From: Chloroflexota bacterium | GTDB lineage: Bacteria > Chloroflexota > Dehalococcoidia > Lucifugimonadales > Lucifugimonadaceae | Direction: 5' to 3' | DNA length: 37,500 nt | Assembly (NCBI GenBank): GCA_027618835.1 | Contig: JAQCHZ010000002.1 | Span: 1-37,500 of the forward strand | In this document: positions 1 to 6,961 of the stretch, piece by piece | How positions within the stretch are numbered: position 1 is the first letter of the stretch | How the letters are laid out: every line of letters begins with the position of its first letter | Program-made: the position numbers and the translations under genes | The notes under the pieces: generated by a model | The model's database searches: none | What the model was told of the DNA's origin: nothing | Seen by the model: only the letters and a program-made list of their open reading frames with translations

Positions 1-6
1 GGACTT

Positions 7-72
7 GTAAACACTTTTCGCTGTTTACGGGGTTGAATCACCCCGAGTTGTACACAGATTTTAACATCTGTG
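7..72. other. three consecutive small hairpins
   Basis: Three perfect inverted repeats lie head to tail: GTAAACA/TGTTTAC (7-13 with 22-28), GGGGT/ACCCC (29-33 with 40-44) and CACAGAT/ATCTGTG (53-59 with 66-72). They lie just downstream of the stop codon of the minus-strand zinc-ribbon gene. None is followed by a clear T-run on either strand, so a classical intrinsic terminator is not obvious. They may be a 3' processing or termination region, or part of an RNA that runs off the window edge. Confidence 0.4.
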
Positions 73-80
73 CCCACTGA

Positions 81-374
81 TTAATAGCCCTGCTGACTCT
101 CGATACGCCAGCGAGCTTTGCAGTTTGAGCACGAGTGAGTCGGTTGGTTAACTTCAACTCTGCATCCACCGAGCACAATCTCGCCACGCTGGGCTACTGA
201 CTCTGTATCAACGGTTGGCAGACCATACACAATCCTTGTGCCAGTCGTGCCGCATCTCTCGCACTCTTCACCAGCGAACACTGCCGTTGTGGATGGAGAT
301 CGGCGACTAATAGGTGAAGGTTGTTGCGGTAATTCCAAGACAGAATTCTTGCGACGGAATAACTTGCTTAACAT
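81..374 (-). CDS. small zinc-ribbon protein
   Basis: This is a 97-residue soluble protein with two separated CxxC pairs, CERCG near residue 38 and CSNCK near residue 81, which probably bind one zinc ion. Between them lies the string IVYGLPTVD...A.RGEIVLGGC. I recall similar short proteins of unknown function from other bacteria with a conserved YGLP and RGE.VLGGC core, so it is probably a real gene. The frame is open further upstream, to 413. I chose the ATG at 374 because AGAAGGA lies upstream of it and the longer N-terminus looks non-conserved. It is transcribed alone, divergent from the O-antigen-ligase gene. No enzymatic residues can be recognised; a nucleic-acid or metal-binding role is only a guess. 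Confidence 0.7.
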   Translation of the reverse strand: MLSKLFRRKNSVLELPQQPSPISRRSPSTTAVFAGEECERCGTTGTRIVYGLPTVDTESVAQRGEIVLGGCRVEVNQPTHSCSNCKARWRIESQQGY

Positions 375-413
375 CTTTGTACTTGTTCCTTCTCTACTGC
401 AAAGCATCGACAC

Positions 414-817
414 AGGGGGGGGTAGTTACCCTCAGAAATCGTATCTACTTGCCAATTGTGGACTAATTCCAGCTTCTGGCTCACCTGTCGATCAGTTCCC
501 CTTTTACCCTTCCGTGTAGTGATGAGGGTACCCATAGCCGGAACTTTTTGAATACAAAAAAGTGTTTCAGGGGTAGTAGGCGCACTTTTGAGGCTAATAG
601 AGCCTGTTTAGGGGTGAAATAGCCGCTTATTGGCTACTTTGTGCGCCATGCTCACGTTTGATTTATTACTTATTCACGGGGTGGTTACCCAAGATAACTG
701 CCATGATTTGTTATTAGATATATAAAAGAATCATGGGTGAAATCATAGTTCGAAGCATCAATGAAACACAATGACGAATACTGTACAAACTACATAGGGT
801 AAGCTTGCCATTTAAGT
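414..817. other. intergenic region with a structured leader
   Basis: This 404-bp gap separates the zinc-ribbon gene (minus) from the O-antigen-ligase gene (plus). It holds an eight-G run near 415-422, an ACTTTTT/AAAAAGT hairpin (543-549 with 557-563), and an apparent three-way junction. In the junction the outer stem GGCGCAC/GTGCGCC (579-585 with 641-647) closes the hairpins GGCT/AGCC (592-604) and TAGCC/GGCTA (620-636). About 170 nt separate the junction from the start codon at 818. No coding potential is evident. The structure fits no riboswitch class I can name from the sequence. Confidence 0.45.
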
Positions 818-3043
818 ATGAAAATAAACTACAAAAACACATCCCACATTACTGATGTCTTCATTTTTGGCACTATTTTGATGCTGGTCTTCGCAGTACC
901 GCTAGTGTTCCCTCTAAATCGACCAAATGTACCTTTTGGCGAGTACAAATCTATGCTTTTGCACTTTGGTGCGGGAGCGATATCAGTTGCGTTGCTTGTA
1001 AATTACGTTGCTCGATTTAGGGGTCCCGAAATTGAATATATTTCCTGTCCCACAACGCTGAGTGGATGGTGGACGTCTTCTACTAAGATGTTGGTCGGTG
1101 GTCTACTACTTGTGGTCACATCGCATCTAATTTCGTCCGTCATGTCACCTGCACCTCGGCTTAGTTTTTATGGCGCAAATGAAAATTTTTCTGGTCGCAA
1201 CGGGTATGATCTAGTATCTCTTTTCATCTTGTTCATAGCGGTATCGACCCACGTTCGATCAACAAAAAGACTGCAGGTTTTGGCATCCACATTTGCCGTA
1301 ACGGCGTCGTTGGTCGCAATATATGCCTTGGCACAGCATTTTGGCTGGGATGAGATCGGCGGACGGCAACATGCAACTCGAGTTGTTTCGAGTTTTGGTA
1401 ACACGCTGAATCTCGCTGGGTTTCTCGTAATCACCATCCCTCTCACATTGGGGCTATGTGTTTTGCCTCGCACTTCGATAGTGCTCACAATGGTGATGGT
1501 TGGCGCACTGGGTTTACAGATCGCTGCCTTGTGGCTGACAGGCGGGCGTGGTGCGTATTTGGCGCTCGTAATATCCGTAGCGTCTTCTTCGTTACTCGTA
1601 TTCAGATTCTGGACGAGAGTTTGGATTGGGAAATCGCTCGGAACACTGGCGGTGGGCGCTATCGTTGCCATGGTTATCGTGGTTCTCCCGGCATCTCCGT
1701 CCGCTGCCACGTTGAATCGAGCAGGTTCGATCGTAACGGAGATTCGTACACTCATAGATGAACCCTCAGTGACCTCTTCAGGAGGATTGCAAGCTCGTCG
1801 TCCAATCTGGGAAGCTGCCCTTCGAGTCTTTGGGAATCCTGCTTTGCCTGCTTCAAGTTCAGGTGTTCCAAAGACCATGAGGTATCTAGTTGGGGTAGGT
1901 CCCGAAATGTTCTTAATCCCATACCCGCTTGCTGCCCAACCCTCAATAGACATTCGGCAGCAGTATGACACCCACAACATTGCCCTCCAAGTTTTGGTCA
2001 CAACAGGAATTGTTGGATTGATTGCCCTTGGAATATTTGGATTCAGTGTGCTGAGAGTCGGAAGTTCGATTTTACGTCAACTGGCAGCCCGTAATCCCAA
2101 CAATATGGTGCGGACATTATTGGCGGTATTTATTCTTTCTGCCGTTGTCGCTAAGGGCGTCGAAATGCAGACTGGAGTACCACGAGTTTCAGATCTTGTA
2201 CCAGCATTTGTGGTGTTAGGAATGTTCGTATCTGTTTCGAGATCTTCCGAGCTTGCCGGCAGAGTTGACGGTTCACATCATGCGCCAAGGACCACCGAAT
2301 CCTCTCGAGTAATTCCTGTAGTGCTGGTTTCTCTCGCTGTCATCACTCTCCTGAGTTCGATTGTGGGATTCGATATGCGTCGCGTTTCAGTTGTTCGAAT
2401 TCTCGGGAACGGTCAAGCGGTATTGACGAGCAAGCAACAAGTGGTCTTAGAGTCAAAGGCGGGTGATTTTGGAAGCTTTATATTCGATTTATCTGAGGTG
2501 CACTTCGACGCCTCACTGCGAATGTATGAGGAAGGGGACCTAAACGGTTCGCATGCTGAGGCAATCGAAGCTTGGGAATTACTGCTGCGCATCGAGAAAA
2601 TCAACCCACACGATCTCAGCACGCAGCTTGCCCTAGCAAAGGTGGCGGCTACTCAAGTTGAGCGAGGTGACAGCACTTTTAGAGAGGAGATGTCAGATAG
2701 ATATAGACGAATAGCCACCAACTACCCAGCATTCCCGACGTTAGTTGGCACCGCCGCCACAGCCTTAGCAAATATTGGTGAACACCGTTTGGCAATAGAT
2801 GCAGCTGACCAAGCGATAATGACGGAATCTATGACCAAACCATGGGCAAAGGCATGGTATGCGAAGGGTCTATCGGAATATTTGAGCGGTAGTCAAGAGC
2901 AAGGAGTCAATTCTCTGTTGACGGCAACTGTCAAAGAGCCCGGAAGTACTCCTGCAAAACTTGCACATGGTGTGCTCGCTCAAATCTACTTTGAGCGAGG
3001 GGACAATGAAATTGCAGAAATTCACGCAAAGGCTTCTGAGTAG
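818..3043 (+). CDS. O-antigen ligase-like polytopic membrane protein with C-terminal TPR region
   Basis: This 741-residue protein has roughly ten to twelve hydrophobic segments over residues 1-470, one more near 495-515, and a soluble helical C-terminus (about 520-741). The layout matches the O-antigen ligase/polymerase (Wzy_C) family. The GGRGAYLAL stretch near residue 241 falls where the family carries its conserved segment before the large extracytoplasmic loop. The C-terminal half has repeated Ala-rich helices typical of TPRs, for example the stretch around ALANIGEHRLAIDAADQAI. Family members transfer or polymerise lipid-linked glycans at the outer face of the cytoplasmic membrane. No glycosyltransferase neighbours are present, so the glycan and acceptor are unknown. 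It could instead be a bacterial protein O-oligosaccharyltransferase. Confidence 0.8.
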   Translation: MKINYKNTSHITDVFIFGTILMLVFAVPLVFPLNRPNVPFGEYKSMLLHFGAGAISVALLVNYVARFRGPEIEYISCPTTLSGWWTSSTKMLVGGLLLVVTSHLISSVMSPAPRLSFYGANENFSGRNGYDLVSLFILFIAVSTHVRSTKRLQVLASTFAVTASLVAIYALAQHFGWDEIGGRQHATRVVSSFGNTLNLAGFLVITIPLTLGLCVLPRTSIVLTMVMVGALGLQIAALWLTGGRGAYLALVISVASSSLLVFRFWTRVWIGKSLGTLAVGAIVAMVIVVLPASPSAATLNRAGSIVTEIRTLIDEPSVTSSGGLQARRPIWEAALRVFGNPALPASSSGVPKTMRYLVGVGPEMFLIPYPLAAQPSIDIRQQYDTHNIALQVLVTTGIVGLIALGIFGFSVLRVGSSILRQLAARNPNNMVRTLLAVFILSAVVAKGVEMQTGVPRVSDLVPAFVVLGMFVSVSRSSELAGRVDGSHHAPRTTESSRVIPVVLVSLAVITLLSSIVGFDMRRVSVVRILGNGQAVLTSKQQVVLESKAGDFGSFIFDLSEVHFDASLRMYEEGDLNGSHAEAIEAWELLLRIEKINPHDLSTQLALAKVAATQVERGDSTFREEMSDRYRRIATNYPAFPTLVGTAATALANIGEHRLAIDAADQAIMTESMTKPWAKAWYAKGLSEYLSGSQEQGVNSLLTATVKEPGSTPAKLAHGVLAQIYFERGDNEIAEIHAKASE

Positions 3044-3221
3044 TCCTTCTTATTTGAGCATCACTTTAAAATGTCAATTTACCGAACTAACCTGTCGTCA
3101 ATAAACGACATGTTCCCGAGAATTGAAGGTCGCTCCTCCTTGAACAGATGCATGTATGAAAACACCCAAGATTCCTTTATCTACATATAAGTAGGAATCA
3201 TCGGAGAAATCATGGGTATGG

Positions 3222-3545
3222 TTACCAACCGCAAGTGTCTCTCAATTGCTGGACGACCAGATCTGAGCCAGTGAGATCCCAAGTGGCGGTAATCGGTGTT
3301 TCAAGATACGGGGCTGTCTGTGCGCTAAAACTTGATGATGTCCCAATTTGTTGAGCCATCACTTGGATCCCTAATTCATTGATGGAGGGGAAGAATGTCA
3401 TCTCTCGGGAGGTGTCGATGTCCCAGTCGAGGGTGACTGCGGGTGTACTCCCCACTCGGTGAGTTACTGCCGTTGTACCTATGCCTACGTATACATCCCA
3501 CACAATATATATCTCGGTTAGACCAGCCTCACATCGAAGGATCAA
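3222..3545 (-). pseudogene. TagO/VasI-like domain protein, N-terminally truncated
   Basis: The 107-residue reading frame resembles the C-terminal half of the family named after T6SS-associated TagO/VasI. It has LRCEAGLTEIYIVWDVY, then T.RVGSTPA, an F.P..N stretch, TPY.E.PITATWDLTG and a terminal CGW. Such proteins are usually about 150-250 residues with a signal peptide and an N-terminal W.V...DD segment. Here conserved-looking sequence (TFAAILDSTEG) continues in frame upstream to 3617 but meets a TAA at 3618-3620. There is no ATG; only a TTG at 3543-3545 could start the short form. An eight-A run just beyond, about 3649-3656, is a likely slippage site. The isolated domain occurs widely outside T6SS loci, and no T6SS gene is nearby. 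I read it as a decaying gene. Confidence 0.55.
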
Positions 3546-3741
3546 TGCAATCGTATCTCCATCGGGTGTTCTACCCTCGGTTGAATCAAGAATCGCAGCG
3601 AAGGTTCTAGCTGAACATTACCTTGGACAAATTCCTAGAAAAAAAACTTCACCTCGACTGTCGGGTAAGCATTCTTCTAGGTATGATTGAACGCTGTGAT
3701 CAAACTACAGTCTATTTATTTGGCTGTTGTTTGATCCGCGC

Positions 3742-3819
3742 AGGAGCGTAGCTCAGTCTGGCTAGAGCACTGGTCTCCAAAACCAGCGGCCGGGGGTTCG
3801 AATCCCTCCGCTCCTGCCA
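3742..3819 (+). tRNA. tRNA-Trp (anticodon CCA)
   Basis: A complete cloverleaf can be drawn. The acceptor stem is AGGAGCG/CGCTCCT with discriminator G and an encoded CCA tail. The anticodon stem CTGGT/ACCAG encloses the loop CTCCAAA, giving anticodon CCA, and the T arm contains GTTCGAATC. It is the first of three tRNA genes within 500 bp on the plus strand. Confidence 0.95.
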
Positions 3820-3864
3820 ATATATGGCTCTTATTTTGAGCAGCGTTTTTGCTGCGAACCCCGT

Positions 3865-3951
3865 GCCGGGGTGCTGAAATTGGTAGACAGGCTACGTTGA
3901 GGGCGTAGTGTTCGTAAGGACGTGCGGGTTCGAGTCCCGCCCTCGGCACCA
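3865..3951 (+). tRNA. tRNA-Leu (anticodon GAG)
   Basis: This is a class II tRNA with a long variable arm. The acceptor stem is GCCGGGG/CCTCGGC with discriminator A and an encoded CCA. The anticodon stem CTACG/CGTAG encloses the loop TTGAGGG, so the anticodon is GAG, decoding CUC and CUU. The D arm contains AATTGGTAGAC and the T arm GGTTCGAGTCC. It lies 45 bp downstream of tRNA-Trp and may be co-transcribed with it. Confidence 0.95.
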
Positions 3952-4154
3952 TATATTTTAGTTCGGTTTCGTTGTTCGGTTTTTCTTAAGAGTTGAACAC
4001 AATAATGAAGCTGATCTTGCCGTCGTTTGTTGGATACAGTCATATTTGGACTACTCGATGAACGCTCGGTTGGTAGAGAGTTGGCTTTCTCGACCGATGA
4101 TTCGACACTTGCTAAAGTGCGATCAAGGTCATTGAGAGAATCGATTATTTCTAC

Positions 4155-4230
4155 GGCGACGTGGCCAAGTGGTTAAGGCGGAGGACTGCAAATCCTCTAT
4201 TCGGCGGTTCGAATCCGCCCGTCGCCTCCA
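4155..4230 (+). tRNA. tRNA-Cys (anticodon GCA)
   Basis: The acceptor stem is GGCGACG/CGTCGCC with discriminator T and an encoded CCA. The anticodon stem GAGGA/TCCTC encloses the loop CTGCAAA, giving anticodon GCA. The T arm has GGTTCGAATCC. A strong terminator follows at 4248-4275 and a phage terminase relic begins within 230 bp, so this tRNA is a plausible integration site for the accessory region downstream. Confidence 0.95.
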
Positions 4231-4247
4231 TCTCAACTCAAACTGAG

Positions 4248-4275
4248 AAAGCTCCAGAGAAATCTGGGGCTTTTT
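4248..4275 (+). terminator. intrinsic terminator of tRNA-Cys
   Basis: AAAGCTCCAGA pairs with TCTGGGGCTTT (11 pairs, one G-U) around a GAAA loop and runs into TTTTTC. Its right arm and the following CGCGTTTG recur perfectly at 14008-14028. Confidence 0.85.
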
Positions 4276-4279
4276 CGCG

Positions 4280-4301
4280 TTTGACAGCAGATTTGACAGC
4301 A
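4280..4301 (+). repeat. tandem TTTGACAGCA pair
   Basis: The 10-mer TTTGACAGCA occurs twice, at 4280-4289 and 4292-4301, directly after the tRNA-Cys terminator and before the terminase relic. Short direct repeats beside a tRNA can be arm-type integrase binding sites. No integrase gene is visible here, so that role is speculative. Confidence 0.35.
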
Positions 4302-4458
4302 ACCGGGATCGTCAGGTCTACCAAGGATCGGCAACGAACTACCTGTTCGAGGCCATCGGATGAACTGCAACTGGCCTGAATCGACGCTACCTGCATGCTC
4401 CACAGGTGAAGCGTCAAAGGCTCCAGGTCATTTCACGCGACCCGGGTATTCTTTTCAG

Positions 4459-4830
4459 ATGACTTCCACCGCCACCGAGCCGATCAAATCCATACCTCCA
4501 AGACGAGCTGCGTTCGCCAGAGAGTACATGACGGACAACACATCGCGAGCTGCTCGGGACGTTGGCTACATGGCCAAGTCGGCGTCTGTCGAAGGGTCGA
4601 GACTCCTAGCGAACGCTGAGCTGCCCACACTCACGACCGAACAATTACGGGCTGGAGTGCGTCATCTCGGGCAGGTTTCAGACGTTTAGGCGCTCCCAGA
4701 GAGGCAGTTCGAGCCGGATTCGCCGACTGCCACACATCGCACGGCGCGCGCAGGGAGCTTCCTCTCGAACGAGGAAGACGAAAACGGCGACACTGGAGAC
4801 CTCGGCTCGACCGAGGTTGTGATCGATTGA
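4459..4830 (+). pseudogene. phage terminase small subunit relic
   Basis: Residues 13-55 of the frame starting at 4459 match the N-terminal DNA-binding region of phage terminase small subunits (Terminase_2 type). The string RRAAFAREYMTDNTSRAARDVGYM is followed by S..GSRLLANAEL, the usual helix-turn-helix that selects packaging sites. The frame stops at TAG 4687-4689 after 76 codons. It then stays open in the same frame for 46 codons to TGA 4828-4830, with a credible acidic tail (SNEEDENGD). Terminase small subunits are typically 100-180 residues, so this is either a truncated gene or one with a nonsense mutation. No large terminase, portal or integrase follows; instead the sequence runs into IS debris. 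Confidence 0.6.
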
Positions 4831-4894
4831 GATTTTTTCTCCTCGAAAATTCTGGACAATTACTCTGAGTCAAACAAGATGACCCGGTAAATCC

Positions 4895-5001
4895 CGATAT
4901 TTTCTCATGGAAACGGAAAGACAGCTTCCTCCTCTTGAACAGATCCCCTCAGCAAATGAGGAATGATGTTATTCCACCCCGACACTGAGTTCTGACAGAA
5001 C
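4895..5001 (-). mobile_element. IS6-family element end, degenerate
   Basis: This stretch resembles the right end of the fuller copy at 29280-30216. It shares a GGAAACGGA block, CAGCAAATGAGGAATGATG, and the terminal CTGAGTTCTGACAGAAC at 4985-5001. It is a decayed end with no usable reading frame and the same orientation as the 30216 end. Confidence 0.65.
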
Positions 5002-5213
5002 ATCTGGGGGCTACTTGACTGGTCTTGTCATCACTCCATCCTCTCAACGAATAGAGTCTCCATAAAACCGGGGGCGATTTAGAACAATTGACAGGGGACC
5101 GCACCCATAAAAATGATGAAATAACCCGGCGATTTCGGAGCGGAAGATGTCAACGCGGCGGGCAAATCCTCGTTTTGATCTTGGGCGAAGTAATGCCGGA
5201 TACATAACTACAC
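5002..5213. other. non-coding stretch, no recognised feature
   Basis: About 210 bp lie between the IS relic and the operator/promoter of the small transcription unit. I see no credible ORF, RNA structure or repeat. A TTGACA hexamer near 5089 has no convincing -10 partner. Confidence 0.4.
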
Positions 5214-5263
5214 AAATAGGTCGTGAAACTACCTATTTACATACTTTTTTACATGCTCATAAT
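5214..5263 (+). promoter_or_regulatory. sigma-70 promoter with overlapping inverted repeat
   Basis: TTTACA (5236-5241) and CATAAT (5258-5263), 16 bp apart, each match the sigma-70 consensus at five of six positions. The perfect inverted repeat AAATAGGT/ACCTATTT (5214-5221 with 5231-5238, 9-bp spacer) overlaps the -35 box. It could be an operator for a repressor or an activator site. It drives towards the 14-codon ORF at 5394. Confidence 0.5.
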
Positions 5264-5393
5264 TACGTTCGACAGCACTACAGCATGACTTCCCCGAGAG
5301 AGACCAACTGATCCCTCTTGATTTGGTAAAGCTTCATTTCGATATGGCGCTGATAGTCATCAGCTCAGATGTGCTGACAAGGGAGGCACAAAA

Positions 5394-5438
5394 ATGCCAG
5401 ATAAAGGTAAGGGCACTAAAAAGCCCGTTAAGAAGTAA
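5394..5438 (+). CDS. 14-residue lysine-rich small ORF
   Basis: The ORF encodes MPDKGKGTKKPVKK and has an excellent ribosome binding site, AAGGGAGG at 5379-5386, seven bases before the ATG. It sits inside a complete transcription unit with a promoter at 5236-5263 and an intrinsic terminator at 5480-5516. Six of fourteen residues are lysine. There is no signal peptide or recognised domain. It could encode a tiny basic peptide, be a truncated member of the short Lys-rich proteins found in many genomes, or be a leader ORF whose translation matters more than its product. A GGGC/GCCC hairpin (5411-5426) lies inside the coding sequence. It is too short for ordinary gene callers. Confidence 0.5.
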   Translation: MPDKGKGTKKPVKK

Positions 5439-5479
5439 TTTGCTAGCTTGCGTCAGTCTTCGCTAAGACCCGCATACGG

Positions 5480-5516
5480 AGCCCACAACACAGATAAGTG
5501 TTGTGGGCTTTATTTT
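5480..5516 (+). terminator. strong intrinsic terminator
   Basis: AGCCCACAACAC (5480-5491) pairs perfectly with GTGTTGTGGGCT (5498-5509) around an AGATAA loop and is followed by TTATTTTT. It closes the small transcription unit that contains the 14-codon ORF. Confidence 0.9.
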
Positions 5517-5521
5517 TAGGC

Positions 5522-5663
5522 CGTTCTGTCAGAACTCAGCGCTCAACCTCGTTTTTTGCCATTAAGTCTGAACAAAATGTTGGCCTATTGAGAACGAAAC
5601 CGAATATCAGACGGACTCCTTTGGGCATCAAATTGCCCTAGAGCCCTGAGTTCTGACAGAACC
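5522..5663. mobile_element. 142-bp MITE-like element with IS6-type ends
   Basis: Inverted terminal repeats CGTTCTGTCAGAACTCAG (5522-5539) and CTGAGTTCTGACAGAACC (5646-5663) match the ends of the 937-bp IS6-family copy at 29280-30216. The roughly 106-bp interior carries no ORF and little recognisable transposase sequence. It could be a non-autonomous derivative or two solo ends left by deletion. No obvious 8-bp target duplication is visible. Confidence 0.6.
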
Positions 5664-5940
5664 GGCTCACACAGGTCGAGATTATGACTCATAAAAGCTA
5701 CTGAAAGTGTCGTTCGACCGGCGAACCAAACACCTCAAACGCATATAATATTTGGCATGGATACAGAGCCGCCCTGCGAGCCGAAATCACAGATGCACGG
5801 TGCTGCGCAAAAGTCGGAAATATCCAGTTATCAGCGTCCTAAACCTGTGTGATATCGAACAGGTCGCCTCATCCTTGCAGGCTCTGCCATCAGGTGGCTG
5901 ACACAAGTAATCGGTTAATCCACTCATCTAGAGGAATTAT
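5664..5940. other. upstream region of the ATP-grasp gene
   Basis: About 280 bp with no credible ORF. An AT-rich CATATAATATTTGG near 5740 contains a perfect TATAAT and could be the -10 of a promoter for the gene at 5941. No clear -35 was identified. Confidence 0.35.
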
Positions 5941-6816
5941 ATGAAGATCGGCATTCTTTCTCGAGCACCGAACCAGTACAGCACCAAAAGATTGGTGGAG
6001 GCCGCCGAGAATCGCTCTCACGACGTTAGTGTCGTAGATTACTTGCGTTGTCACATGAACATCGCGACACGTAATCCTGAAGTGGTTTTGGACGGAGATT
6101 CACTAATATTTGACGCCGTTATTCCAAGAATTGCGACTCGGAACATTTTCTACGGCACAGCTGTCGTACGTCAATTCGAAGTCATGGGAATCTATTCGCT
6201 CAACGAATCTCAGGCGATCACCAGGTCCAGGGACAAGATGCGTTCATTGCAGATCCTGTCAAGGACAGATGTCGGCATGCCAATCACCAGCTTCGCCGAT
6301 TCAACTCGTGATCTTGATGGACTGATAGAAGCAGTTGGTGGTGCACCGCTAGTCATCAAACTGCTTGAAGGCAACCAGCGAACCGGCATCGTCCTAGTGG
6401 AATCTAAAACGGCTGCAAAATCTGTAATCGCTGCGTTCAGACAACAAGACGCCCATATTTTGATACAAGAATTTATCAGAGAAGCAAAGGGCACCGACAT
6501 TAGATGTTTGGTAGTCGGTGATCGAGTCATAGCGGCCCAAGAACGGCGAGGCCTTGATGGAAAACCGACAGATAACCTATACGAAGGTGAACAAGCGATT
6601 CCTGTTAAACTTTCGACCGAAGAAAGAAAGATGGCACTCACTGCTGTTCAGGCTCTGGGGTTGAATGTAGCCGGCGTAGATTTAATACGTTCAGACAGAG
6701 GGCCTTTGGTGATCGACGTTAATTCGCTACCAAGTTTGGAAGGAGTCGAGGCCGCGACTGGCATCGACGTCGCGGGACTAATAATCGAGTACATCGAGAG
6801 TAATAATCGCGAATAA
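5941..6816 (+). CDS. RimK-like ATP-grasp ligase
   Basis: This 291-residue protein has the RimK/LysX-type ATP-grasp layout. An N-terminal MKIGILSRAPNQYST is followed by ARNxF and the N.......RDK segment near 94-101. VIKLLEGNQRTGIVLVES (about 136-153) is the P-loop-like lid, followed by IQEFI...G.DIR.LVVG, and VIDVNSLPSLEGVEAATGIDVAG near 257-279 carries the metal-binding D-x-N. Family enzymes join an amino acid, often glutamate, to a protein or peptide carboxylate using ATP. Two departures from typical RimK are visible: the usual glutamate of the EVNSSPGLEG box is aspartate, and the FRSNLHRGG box reads PTDNLYEGE. The substrate is therefore uncertain. AGAGGAAT precedes the ATG. The gene is flanked by IS-end relics and looks like a cargo cassette. 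Confidence 0.8.
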   Translation: MKIGILSRAPNQYSTKRLVEAAENRSHDVSVVDYLRCHMNIATRNPEVVLDGDSLIFDAVIPRIATRNIFYGTAVVRQFEVMGIYSLNESQAITRSRDKMRSLQILSRTDVGMPITSFADSTRDLDGLIEAVGGAPLVIKLLEGNQRTGIVLVESKTAAKSVIAAFRQQDAHILIQEFIREAKGTDIRCLVVGDRVIAAQERRGLDGKPTDNLYEGEQAIPVKLSTEERKMALTAVQALGLNVAGVDLIRSDRGPLVIDVNSLPSLEGVEAATGIDVAGLIIEYIESNNRE

Positions 6817-6851
6817 CTCTCATTCCATGATGAATTGGTTCTGACCCGGCA

Positions 6852-6869
6852 CTGTGTTCTGACAGATCC
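6852..6869. repeat. IS6-type terminal repeat relic
   Basis: CTGTGTTCTGACAGATCC differs at two positions from the terminal repeat CTGAGTTCTGACAGAACC found elsewhere in the window. It lies just after the ATP-grasp gene, in the same orientation as the ends at 7225, 7890, 8074 and 30199. Its TGA at 6860-6862 is the upstream stop for the HTH reading frame that follows. Confidence 0.55.
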
Positions 6870-6961
6870 CAGAACAACAGATCAATGAGCTTGCATCGTT
6901 CATTAATGAGACACCCACGGTAGAAGAACTGTCGAAAGTTCCTGATGTCGGAGTCACAGAG

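Noticed and set aside
1168..2001. Long minus-strand open frame (277 codons) inside the O-antigen-ligase gene
   Set aside because: It lies wholly antisense to a clearly coding membrane protein, has no ribosome binding site or recognisable domain, and its composition is that of a shadow frame.
3716..4379. Open frames running across the tRNA-Trp, tRNA-Leu and tRNA-Cys genes
   Set aside because: They read through clear cloverleaf tRNAs and give the low-complexity peptides commonly produced by tRNA sequence.
5270..5517. Small transcription unit as a tmRNA or other known housekeeping RNA
   Set aside because: No tRNA-like acceptor end, no ALAA-type tag, and no features of 6S, SRP or RNase P RNA.
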